Shown here: positions 50,216 to 57,844 of the stretch, one piece after another
Numbering within the stretch: position 1 is the first letter of the stretch
How the letters are laid out: every line of letters starts with the position of its first letter
Assembly (NCBI RefSeq): GCF_001424585.1
Contig: NZ_LMPJ01000001.1
Location: 591,054-655,053 of the forward strand
Source: Chryseobacterium sp. Leaf180
Lineage (GTDB): Bacteria > Bacteroidota > Bacteroidia > Flavobacteriales > Weeksellaceae
Reading direction: 5' to 3'
DNA: 64,000 nucleotides
Made by a program: the position numbers and the translations under genes
Notes under the pieces: model-generated
What the model was told of the DNA's origin: nothing
The model's input: the letters and a program-made list of their open reading frames with translations, nothing else
Databases searched by the model: none

Positions 50216-52420
50216 ATGAGTTACGATCTGGAACAGGAAAATAAAGAAATCTTAGCGAGGTACAAAGATTTGATTTCAAATACCTACCGCACGCTGGATG
50301 AGGAAAACAACAAACTCATCCGGAAGGCTTTTGATATCGCGCTGGATGCACATAAAGATCAGCGCAGAAAATCTGGTGAGCCTTATATTTATCATCCGAT
50401 TGCGGTGGCGAAAATCGTCGCGAAAGAAATCGGTCTCGGTGCGACATCGATTGCCTGTGCTTTGCTGCACGATGTAATTGAGGATTCAGATTATACCTAC
50501 GAAGATTTAAAAAAGATTTTTGGCGAAAGAATCGCGGTCATTGTAAACGGACTGACGAAGATTTCGATCATGAACCATCAGAATATCTCTGTACAGTCTG
50601 AAAATTACCGTAAACTTTTGCTCACACTTTCTGAAGATTTCCGTGTGATTCTGATTAAAATTGCCGACCGTCTTCACAATATGCGCACGCTGCAAAGTAT
50701 GCTGCCGGATAAGCAGAAAAAGATTGCTTCAGAAACAGTATATATTTACGCGCCTCTCGCCCACCGTTTGGGACTTTATAATATCAAATCGGAACTTGAA
50801 GACTTGTCTTTAAAATATAATAATCCCGATGTTTTTAATGAAATTACCGAAAAACTCGAGTTGGCAAAAGAAAGCCGCGAAAGATATATTGAAGAATTTA
50901 AAAATGAAGTTTCAGACCGTTTAAAGGAAGAAGGTTTAAAGACGACCATTAAAGGCCGTGCAAAAGCGATCTCATCCATTTACCGGAAAATGCTCAAGCA
51001 GGGCGTTTCTTTTGAAGAAGTTTTTGATAATTACGCTATCAGAATTATTTACCGCAGCGATGCCAAAAATGAAAAATTCCTCGCCTGGAAAATTTATTCC
51101 ATCGTAACCGACGTTTATCATACCAACCCTTCGCGTATGCGGGACTGGATTACTCAGCCGAGATCAACAGGCTATGAAAGTCTGCATTTAACAGTTTTAG
51201 GGCCTGGTAAAAAGTGGATTGAAGTGCAGATCCGTTCGGAGAGAATGGACGAAATTGCGGAAAAAGGCGTTGCCGCACATTACAAATACAAAGAAGGTTA
51301 CAAGCAAACCAACGACGACAGAAATTTTGAAAAATGGGTTACAGAAATTCGGGAAGTGCTTGAGCAGCAACAGAATCTGACGACTTCTGAACTTTTAGAC
51401 AACATCAAACTCAATCTCTATTCGAAAGAAGTTTTTGTTTTTACGCCCAAAGGTGAAATTAAAATTTTACCTACCAATGCAACCGCGCTTGATTTCGCTT
51501 TTTCTGTACATTCAGACTTGGGCATGAAATGTCTTGGGGCAAAAATCAACGGTAAACTGGTGCCGATATCTTACGTTCTGCAAAACGGCGATCAGGTGGA
51601 TATTTTATCTTCTCAAAATCAGAAACCAAAAACCGATTGGCTGGATTTTGTTGTGACTTCAAAGGCAAAATCGAAGATTAAAGGTTATTTAAATTCCGAG
51701 AAAAATACGGTTGTAGAAGAAGGAAAAGAGATTCTCAAGAGAAAATTAAGACACGTAAAAATTAATTTCAACGATGAAGAAATTAATAAACTGCAGAAAT
51801 TTTTCAACCTGAAAACTTCGCAGGAACTGTTTATGAAATTTCAGACGGCAGAACTTGATGCGAGCAGTCTCAGAAAATATATTGAAAGTAAAAACGTCTT
51901 TAATAATCTGCTTTCGCGTTTCAGAAAATCACCTGCAAAAAATACGCATTACACCGAGCCGAAAGAGATAAATCTCGATATGATCGTCTTCGGAAAAGAT
52001 GAGGAAAGGCTTAATTATACCTACGCGAAATGCTGCACCGTAATTCCCGGTGACAAAATTTTCGGCTTTATCACGATTTCGGAAGGGATAAAAGTGCACA
52101 GTGATAATTGTCCGAACGCCATCAACCTCCGTGCACAGTACGATTACCGAGTAATTCCTGCTAAATGGGTCAATGAGGAAAGTTTTAAAAACAGAATCAA
52201 AATTGAAATCGAAGGACTTGACCGAATGGGAATGATCAACGATATTACTACGGTCATCAGCGGTGCAATGGGAATGGATATGAAAAGTATGTCGATCGAG
52301 TCTAATGACGGGATTTTTACGGGAAATATCAATCTCGAAGTGAAAAATAAAGGTCAGCTTGAAGAAACTTTTAAACAGCTGAAAAATATCGAAGGCGTTT
52401 CAAAAGTAGTCAGGACTTAG
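50216..52420 (+). CDS. RelA/SpoT family (p)ppGpp synthetase/hydrolase
   Basis: A 734-residue bifunctional stringent-response enzyme. The N-terminal HD hydrolase domain (ALLHDVIEDSDYTYED) precedes the synthetase domain (about 240-365, RDWITQPRSTGYESLHLTV), a TGS domain (about 400-460), a zinc-finger-like region with CCTVIPGD, and an ACT domain at the C-terminus. Both hydrolase and synthetase motifs look intact, so it should make and break (p)ppGpp. It stands alone between a terminator and the converging yihY gene. Confidence 0.95.
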   Translation: MSYDLEQENKEILARYKDLISNTYRTLDEENNKLIRKAFDIALDAHKDQRRKSGEPYIYHPIAVAKIVAKEIGLGATSIACALLHDVIEDSDYTYEDLKKIFGERIAVIVNGLTKISIMNHQNISVQSENYRKLLLTLSEDFRVILIKIADRLHNMRTLQSMLPDKQKKIASETVYIYAPLAHRLGLYNIKSELEDLSLKYNNPDVFNEITEKLELAKESRERYIEEFKNEVSDRLKEEGLKTTIKGRAKAISSIYRKMLKQGVSFEEVFDNYAIRIIYRSDAKNEKFLAWKIYSIVTDVYHTNPSRMRDWITQPRSTGYESLHLTVLGPGKKWIEVQIRSERMDEIAEKGVAAHYKYKEGYKQTNDDRNFEKWVTEIREVLEQQQNLTTSELLDNIKLNLYSKEVFVFTPKGEIKILPTNATALDFAFSVHSDLGMKCLGAKINGKLVPISYVLQNGDQVDILSSQNQKPKTDWLDFVVTSKAKSKIKGYLNSEKNTVVEEGKEILKRKLRHVKINFNDEEINKLQKFFNLKTSQELFMKFQTAELDASSLRKYIESKNVFNNLLSRFRKSPAKNTHYTEPKEINLDMIVFGKDEERLNYTYAKCCTVIPGDKIFGFITISEGIKVHSDNCPNAINLRAQYDYRVIPAKWVNEESFKNRIKIEIEGLDRMGMINDITTVISGAMGMDMKSMSIESNDGIFTGNINLEVKNKGQLEETFKQLKNIEGVSKVVRT

Positions 52421-52598
52421 CAAATAATTTATATCTGCGGAAATGTCTTTAAGTGGATTATTTAAAAAAATCAGCATAAAGAAACTGGATTTAATAAGTT
52501 AAATAGAAGAAATTATGCTGTCTTAAAACTTTCTTCAGATTCAAAATAGGAGTTTTTTATGGTAAAAAAAGAACTACAACAAATTTGATGTAGGATAT

Positions 52599-53603
52599 TT
52601 ATTTAAAATTTTCGGGATTTTCTTCTTTTGTAAGAGTGTTATCGTCTGATTTCTCATGAAGGAATTTTTTCTTTAACGCTTTTCTTTTCACTTCATCGCT
52701 GAGGAGTTTTTCAAGCCTGACTTTTCGGATGGCAATATTTAATTCATTTCCGAAAAGCAGAAGATAAACATTTACATTAATCCAGATCATCAATAAAATC
52801 ATACTTCCTATTGAGCCGTACAAAACGTTGTATCGCGCAATATCTTTCACATAAATCGCAAAAAGCGCAGTTGTAAGTGTAAAAAGTAAAGTCGTAAGAA
52901 TCGCGCCGGGAATTGCCTGTCGGAAACGAACAATTTTTACCGTTCCAAGCCAATAAAACATCGTAAGCAAAAGAAAATAAAAGACCGGAAAAGAGACAAA
53001 TCCAATAATGGCAGAGAGGTTACTGGTAATCCATGAAAGTGATTCTACCGGCGTAAAAAGCTTTAAAACAACCTCAGAATAATACACTCCAAAAAGTCCC
53101 AGAAAGATAATGCTGACGAAGCCGATCGTTATAAAAAAAGAAAGGATAAATTCTTTTACATCGGTGCGGCGTTCTTTGGTATTTTCGTTAAAACCGCTAA
53201 GAAGCGCAAATGTTCCGTTGGTGGCAAAGATTAAAGCGATAAGAATCGTAATTTTGCTGATTCCTTTCATATTCGGGATAATGCTTTTCTCAATGTATTC
53301 CCGCACATCACCTTCCATATTTGAAGGGAAAATATTATGCAGCAGAACTTCGAAAATGTAAAATTGAAGTTTGTCGTAATGAGGCATATACGGAATTACT
53401 GACAGAAGGAAGAGTAAAAACGGAAATAAACTGAGGGTGAAATTCCAGGAAATACTGGCGGCTTTTTTTCCGATTCTGTCTTGAAAAACACCAGAAATAT
53501 AGATCTGAAACATCTGCCAGAAGGAAATCCCCAATACGGGAATGTGCAGATCATCGAGATACTGTTTGATTTTTTTCAGAAAAGCCGGAGTCTTTAAACC
53601 CAT
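52599..53603 (-). CDS. YihY/BrkB family membrane protein
   Basis: A 334-residue inner-membrane protein with about six helices and conserved motifs such as KAASISWNFTLSLFPFLLFL near the N-terminus and VLYGSIGSMILLMIWINV near the end. The family was once linked to ribonuclease BN, which proved wrong; its function is unknown, with transport suspected. The final 40 residues are soluble and charged. A plus-strand promoter and rlmH follow on the other strand. Confidence 0.85.
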   Translation of the reverse strand: MGLKTPAFLKKIKQYLDDLHIPVLGISFWQMFQIYISGVFQDRIGKKAASISWNFTLSLFPFLLFLLSVIPYMPHYDKLQFYIFEVLLHNIFPSNMEGDVREYIEKSIIPNMKGISKITILIALIFATNGTFALLSGFNENTKERRTDVKEFILSFFITIGFVSIIFLGLFGVYYSEVVLKLFTPVESLSWITSNLSAIIGFVSFPVFYFLLLTMFYWLGTVKIVRFRQAIPGAILTTLLFTLTTALFAIYVKDIARYNVLYGSIGSMILLMIWINVNVYLLLFGNELNIAIRKVRLEKLLSDEVKRKALKKKFLHEKSDDNTLTKEENPENFK

Positions 53604-53715
53604 ATCTTAGATAAAAATTTTATTTGGCGGAAACCTCAATCACAAATTTAATTTTTCTGATCGTCAATTCAAAATGTGGTGCCTTATTTTAACGTTTTCT
53701 GGTAAAATCTCAGAT

Positions 53716-53746
53716 TTTGCTCATAAATTTCAGTTGATTATCTTTG
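53716..53746 (+). promoter_or_regulatory. rlmH promoter (Bacteroidota -33/-7)
   Basis: TTTG (53716-53719), a 19-base spacer, then TATCTTTG (53739-53746). This is a near-perfect match to the Bacteroidota sigma-A-type promoter. It lies 17 bases before the rlmH ATG and shows that the longer upstream frame is not translated. Confidence 0.7.
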
Positions 53747-53763
53747 GCAAAGTTTATTATATT

Positions 53764-54237
53764 ATGCGTATCAGCCTGCTCTGTATCGGGAAAACCGACG
53801 ACCGCGAAATCATTTCGCTGATTAATTATTTTCTACCGAGACTTCCAAAACACTGGAATTTTGAGATCGTGGAAATCGCTGATGTCAAGAATGCAAAAAA
53901 TCTTTCGCCTGATCTTTTAAAAAAAGAAGAAGCTAAACTTTTTCTTAATCACATCGATAAAAATGATCTTGTTCTTTTACTTGACGAGAAGGGCAAGCAG
54001 TACACCAGTCGCGAGTTTTCGCAGAAAATTGATAGCTGGATGAATCTGTCGGTAAAAAAAATTAATATATTAATCGGTGGCGCTTATGGTTTTTCAGATG
54101 AAATCTATGCGAGAAGCAGTGAGAAAATGTCGCTTTCCAAAATGACTTTTACACACCAGATGATACGGTTATTTATCGTCGAACAGCTGTACCGCGCCGA
54201 TCAGATTCTGCAGGGTAAACCATATCACAATGATTAA
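53764..54237 (+). CDS. rlmH: 23S rRNA pseudouridine-1915 N3-methyltransferase RlmH
   Basis: A 157-residue SPOUT methyltransferase that modifies helix 69 of 23S rRNA. Typical motifs are LLLDEKGKQYTSREFS, FLIGGAYGF-like INILIGGAYGFSDEIY, and the end EQLYRADQILQGKPYH. The upstream frame to 53674 is rejected because the promoter overlaps it. Its stop lies one base from the converging trmL stop. Confidence 0.95.
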   Translation: MRISLLCIGKTDDREIISLINYFLPRLPKHWNFEIVEIADVKNAKNLSPDLLKKEEAKLFLNHIDKNDLVLLLDEKGKQYTSREFSQKIDSWMNLSVKKINILIGGAYGFSDEIYARSSEKMSLSKMTFTHQMIRLFIVEQLYRADQILQGKPYHND

Positions 54238-54238
54238 T

Positions 54239-54694
54239 CTACTTTTTCAATGCAATCTGTCGCTTCGCTTCACCTACTATGAAAGCCACAGAATTGGCTA
54301 TATTAAAACTTCTTATCAGATTCGACATCGGAATCTTCAAATGATTTTCGAAAAGCTGTAAAACATCTTTACCTAAACCAACACTTTCTTTTCCGAAAAC
54401 AAGCCAGTCGCCATCCTTAAAATCAATTTCCAGATACGATTTTTCGGCGTGCGAACTCATCAGAAACACCCGCGACCGATCTGGAATGACGTCCATCCAT
54501 TCTTCAACATTCTGATATTCCGTCACGTCGAGATGCACCCAGTAATCTAAACCTGAACGTTTCAGATTTTTATCATCAATCAAAAAACCAAGTGGGTGTA
54601 TTAGATGCAGACGGCTTTCAGTTCCGACACATAAACGGCCGATATTACCAGTATTATTGGGGATTTCCGGCTCGACAAGAACGATATTCAGCAT
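54239..54694 (-). CDS. trmL: tRNA (cytidine/uridine-2'-O-)-methyltransferase TrmL
   Basis: A 151-residue SPOUT methyltransferase that 2'-O-methylates the wobble base of tRNA-Leu species. The conserved start is VLVEPEIPNNTGNIGRLC, followed by HLIHPLGF and the SAM-knot segments FGKESVGLG and IPMSNLIRSFNIANSVAFIVGEA. It starts 27 bases after the TPR gene and could be cotranscribed with it. Confidence 0.93.
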   Translation of the reverse strand: MLNIVLVEPEIPNNTGNIGRLCVGTESRLHLIHPLGFLIDDKNLKRSGLDYWVHLDVTEYQNVEEWMDVIPDRSRVFLMSSHAEKSYLEIDFKDGDWLVFGKESVGLGKDVLQLFENHLKIPMSNLIRSFNIANSVAFIVGEAKRQIALKK

Positions 54695-54721
54695 AAAATT
54701 TTTAAATTAAGAATGCAACGG

Positions 54722-55537
54722 TTATTTTTGCGTGCATTTTGCCAGCGCATCTCTAAGCATCGCTTTTTCATGACCGAGCGCAACAGCTTTTTCCAAACTT
54801 GCACACGCTTCTCTCGTATTCCCGGAATCTGTCTGAATCTGAGATTTGATCACGTATGTCTGTGAAAATTTAGGATCTATTTTTAATGATTTTTCGATAT
54901 CTGCAAGCGCTTCTTTGGGCTTTTTTAATTTTAGATAAACTTCTGCACGACCGTTGTATAAAAGCGATTCCGGTTTTTCAGCGAGAAGCTGATTGTAATC
55001 TTTTAACGAGCCTTCGAGATCGCCGTTTCGCTTTTTAAAATTAGCCAAACCGGTTTTAGCAAAAATATTATTAGGATCGAAAGTGAGAATCTGCTTTAAA
55101 TCTTTTTCAGCCAAATCTTTTTTGCCAAGACTTTCATAGACTTTAGCACGCGTCAGATACATTTCGGCATTTTCAGGATCGATTTTTAAACCTTTATCTA
55201 AATACTCCAACGCTTTAGTTTTGCTGCCTTTTTGGTTGTGCAAAGTTCCGAGATTTGAATATGCCGCGGGAGAAGCCGGATTGGCAATTAAAGCTGATTC
55301 GTATGATTTAAATGCGGCAGGAATTTTCCCCAAACGGCGCTGCGCCATCCCGAGATTATTAAAATATTCAGATTTAAATTTCTGAATCGTTTCATTCTGA
55401 GCCAGTTTTGTGTACTGCTCTTCCGCGCAAACGTAATCTGCTTTCTGCATGCAGGCTTCAGCAGTTTTTTTGTCCTGAGCAGAAAATCGTGAGAGAGATA
55501 ACAGTGCAAAAGCACCGAAGAATAGATTTTTTTTCAT
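54722..55537 (-). CDS. Exported TPR-repeat protein
   Basis: A 271-residue protein with a signal peptide (about 1-20, ending SRFSAQ) and about six to seven tetratricopeptide repeats, for example AAYSNLGTLHNQKGSKTKALEYLDKGLKIDPENAE (residues 89-123). TPR proteins act as protein-binding scaffolds. The frame runs to 55708, but the ATG at 55537 gives the signal peptide and overlaps the PAP2 stop by four bases (ATGA). Function is unknown. Confidence 0.85.
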   Translation of the reverse strand: MKKNLFFGAFALLSLSRFSAQDKKTAEACMQKADYVCAEEQYTKLAQNETIQKFKSEYFNNLGMAQRRLGKIPAAFKSYESALIANPASPAAYSNLGTLHNQKGSKTKALEYLDKGLKIDPENAEMYLTRAKVYESLGKKDLAEKDLKQILTFDPNNIFAKTGLANFKKRNGDLEGSLKDYNQLLAEKPESLLYNGRAEVYLKLKKPKEALADIEKSLKIDPKFSQTYVIKSQIQTDSGNTREACASLEKAVALGHEKAMLRDALAKCTQK

Positions 55538-56100
55538 GTATTGAGGTTTTGTTTGTTGATGACTTTTTTTGCAAGCAAATAAAATGCTGCTCCCAATAAA
55601 ACACCTACAAACGCGCCTACCAAAATATCTATCGGGAAATGTACTCCTAAATATATACGGCTGTATGCTACAATGGCCGCCCACACAAATATAGCATAAG
55701 GAAACCACTTGAGTTTATTTTTTAATAAAAAACTGAGATAAGTAGCTAAAAAGAACGTGTTGGAAGCGTGTGCCGAATAAAAACCGAATTGTCCGCCGCA
55801 CTTTACGATTCGCATCATACTCATTACAGAAGGATCATGACAGGGACGAAGTCTTGCAACACTGAATTTGAAAATCCCTGAAACCTGGTCTGAAACAGTA
55901 ACGCCTAATGCAATAAAGATCAAAATAAAAATTAATGATCTCAGTTTGTAATTTTTATAGAGTAAGTAAAGGAAAATGATGTAGAGCGGAATCCAGACGA
56001 ATGTGCCGGAAACCATTTGCCAAAAAGGATCGAAAGGAGAATCTCCCAGATTGTTCAGGTATAAAAAAACATTTTTGTCTTCCTGAATAATTTCTTCCAT
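55534..56100 (-). CDS. PAP2-family membrane phosphatase
   Basis: A 188-residue membrane protein with about five helices. Phosphatase motifs are FSVARLRPCHDP (for KxxxxxxRP), FYSAHAS (for PSGH) and SRIYLGVHFPIDI. Family members act on undecaprenyl pyrophosphate or phosphatidic acid. The second motif has alanine in place of glycine, as in several flavobacterial members. It is three bases from tatA upstream and overlaps the TPR gene by four bases. Confidence 0.88.
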   Translation of the reverse strand: MEEIIQEDKNVFLYLNNLGDSPFDPFWQMVSGTFVWIPLYIIFLYLLYKNYKLRSLIFILIFIALGVTVSDQVSGIFKFSVARLRPCHDPSVMSMMRIVKCGGQFGFYSAHASNTFFLATYLSFLLKNKLKWFPYAIFVWAAIVAYSRIYLGVHFPIDILVGAFVGVLLGAAFYLLAKKVINKQNLNT

Positions 56101-56103
56101 ACG

Positions 56104-56454
56104 CTATCTGCTTACAGGCCCTTCGTAGTGTTCGTCTTCAGAAGGTTTTACAACAACGGCAGGTTCTGTATTTGAAGCAATCGTATGGCTTGGATCAGCG
56201 ATCAGATCTTTATTAAAATCATTCATGGGATTGTAATCTTTAGCCGCATCTTTTACCTTTTCTATCTCGCGTTTGATATCTGAAACAGGATTGTCTGTCT
56301 CCTTCAAAATCTCAGTTTTGATATCTTCTACCGCACCACGCATTTTGCGTACCCCGGAACCTAAATCACGCGCGATCTGCGGAAGTTTGTCTGGGCCAAA
56401 CAAAACTACAATTGCAATGGCAATGAGTGCCATTTCTCCGATGCTTAATTCCAT
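56104..56454 (-). CDS. tatA: Twin-arginine translocase TatA/TatB-family subunit
   Basis: A 116-residue protein with one N-terminal membrane helix (about 3-19), the hinge FGPDKLPQIARDLG and an amphipathic helix, then a long acidic tail. It forms part of the Tat pore. No tatC is in the window. Length and the family motif suggest TatA/TatE, but TatB cannot be excluded. It starts 60 bases after the MFS transporter stop. Confidence 0.88.
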   Translation of the reverse strand: MELSIGEMALIAIAIVVLFGPDKLPQIARDLGSGVRKMRGAVEDIKTEILKETDNPVSDIKREIEKVKDAAKDYNPMNDFNKDLIADPSHTIASNTEPAVVVKPSEDEHYEGPVSR

Positions 56455-56514
56455 GATGCTAAATTACAAAAGATTATATAAAAATAATGTTGAAAGGCAA
56501 ATTTTAAACCAATT

Positions 56515-57732
56515 TTAAGTTTTGTTTTTCTGGAAAGCACGGTACGTAAAGTAAATACTCAGCGACATCAAAATAAATCCCAGTAAAAACGGCGCACCCG
56601 GAAATTCTACCGGACCGTGTTTCTGTGTAAAATAATAGAACAGATCATTCATCATCAAAGGTCCTACAATCGTTGTCGCGCTGATTAAACTCGTCAGAGC
56701 GCCCTGAAGCTGTCCCTGTTCATTTTCCGGGACGTTTTTAGAGATGATCGACTGCAAAGCCGGTCCGCAGATTCCTCCCAGACAATACGGAACTAAAAAG
56801 ACAAACATCATCCAACCCTGCGTCGCGAATGAAAATAATAAAAGTCCGATGGCGTAAAGCGACAAGCCGTAATAAATACTTTTCCGGTCGCCAAACTTTT
56901 TTGTGGTGTATCTGATGAGCACGCCCTGAACCAAGCCTACGAGTAAACCGACGATGCCAAGTGAGATGCCCACCATTCTTTTGTCCCAGTCGAAAACATA
57001 CATCGTGAAGAAACTCCAGTTGCTCTGTACCGCGTGACCGGCGATGTAAATCAGAATTAAAGAAACAATCAAACCTGAAATTTCAGGATGTTTTGCTAAA
57101 AATTTAAAAGAACCAACCGGATTTGCATTCTTCCAGCTAAACTCGCGTCGCTTGTCTTTATCTAAACTTTCAGGGAGAATAAAATAACCGTAGAGAAGAT
57201 TAATTCCGCATAAAACCGCCGCCGCATAAAACGGAACGCGCGAACCGTAATGCCCGAGCAATCCGCCTAGAACCGGCCCAATGATAAATCCGACACCGAA
57301 AGCAGCACCGATTAAACCAAAATTTTTCGCGCGATCTTCATCTGTAGAAATATCCGCGATGTATGCGCTTGCAGTAGTAATGCTTGCACCCGTCATTCCG
57401 GCAATAATTCTTCCTGCAAAAAGCCAGATGATTGTCGGAGATAGTGCAAGCAAGATATAATCGAGGGCGAAACCAAGAAGTGAAATCAAAATAATCGGTC
57501 GACGCCCGTATTTATCACTGAGATTTCCGACAATCGGCGAAAAAACAAACTGAGTTACTGCATACGCAAAACCAAGCCAGCCATTGTATTTTGCAGCTTC
57601 ACTGAGATCTGCATGAATGAGCTCGCGAATCAGATCGGGAACCACAGGAATGATGATTCCCCAGCCGGTAATATCTATCAGCAGTGTGATGAATATAAAA
57701 GTCATCGCTGCATTTTTCTGATTGGATTTCAT
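56515..57732 (-). CDS. MFS transporter, TCR/Tet family
   Basis: A 405-residue major facilitator with 12 helices. The MFS motif A is GNLSDKYGRRPIIL, and motif C-like glycines occur in GFIIGPVLGGLLGHYG, as in the DHA1 drug:H+ antiporters related to TetA. Its substrate is unknown; a call of tetracycline resistance would be premature. An ATG at 57759 would add nine residues, but 57732 (MKSNQKNA) is preferred. A terminator from secDF precedes it. Confidence 0.85.
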   Translation of the reverse strand: MKSNQKNAAMTFIFITLLIDITGWGIIIPVVPDLIRELIHADLSEAAKYNGWLGFAYAVTQFVFSPIVGNLSDKYGRRPIILISLLGFALDYILLALSPTIIWLFAGRIIAGMTGASITTASAYIADISTDEDRAKNFGLIGAAFGVGFIIGPVLGGLLGHYGSRVPFYAAAVLCGINLLYGYFILPESLDKDKRREFSWKNANPVGSFKFLAKHPEISGLIVSLILIYIAGHAVQSNWSFFTMYVFDWDKRMVGISLGIVGLLVGLVQGVLIRYTTKKFGDRKSIYYGLSLYAIGLLLFSFATQGWMMFVFLVPYCLGGICGPALQSIISKNVPENEQGQLQGALTSLISATTIVGPLMMNDLFYYFTQKHGPVEFPGAPFLLGFILMSLSIYFTYRAFQKNKT

Positions 57733-57791
57733 TTTTTGTGTGTTGGTTTGGTCATGCAAAAATATTTAATTTAACTGAATCCCAATTAGAT

Positions 57792-57823
57792 TAAAATAAA
57801 AAACCTCTCACGAGGAGAGGTTT
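57792..57823 (-). terminator. Rho-independent terminator after secDF
   Basis: Nine-bp stem AAACCTCTC (57801-57809) with GAGAGGTTT (57815-57823) and a T-run on the minus strand. It lies 21 bases past the secDF stop codon. Confidence 0.88.
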
Positions 57824-57844
57824 TAATATGTATTGAAAACTTAA

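Noticed and set aside
53674-53763. Longer N-terminus for rlmH
   Set aside because: The extension contains the promoter and is not found in RlmH proteins.
56515-57732. Tetracycline resistance gene
   Set aside because: The protein is in the TCR/Tet-like MFS branch, but sequence reading alone does not show tetracycline specificity, and no TetR partner is adjacent.
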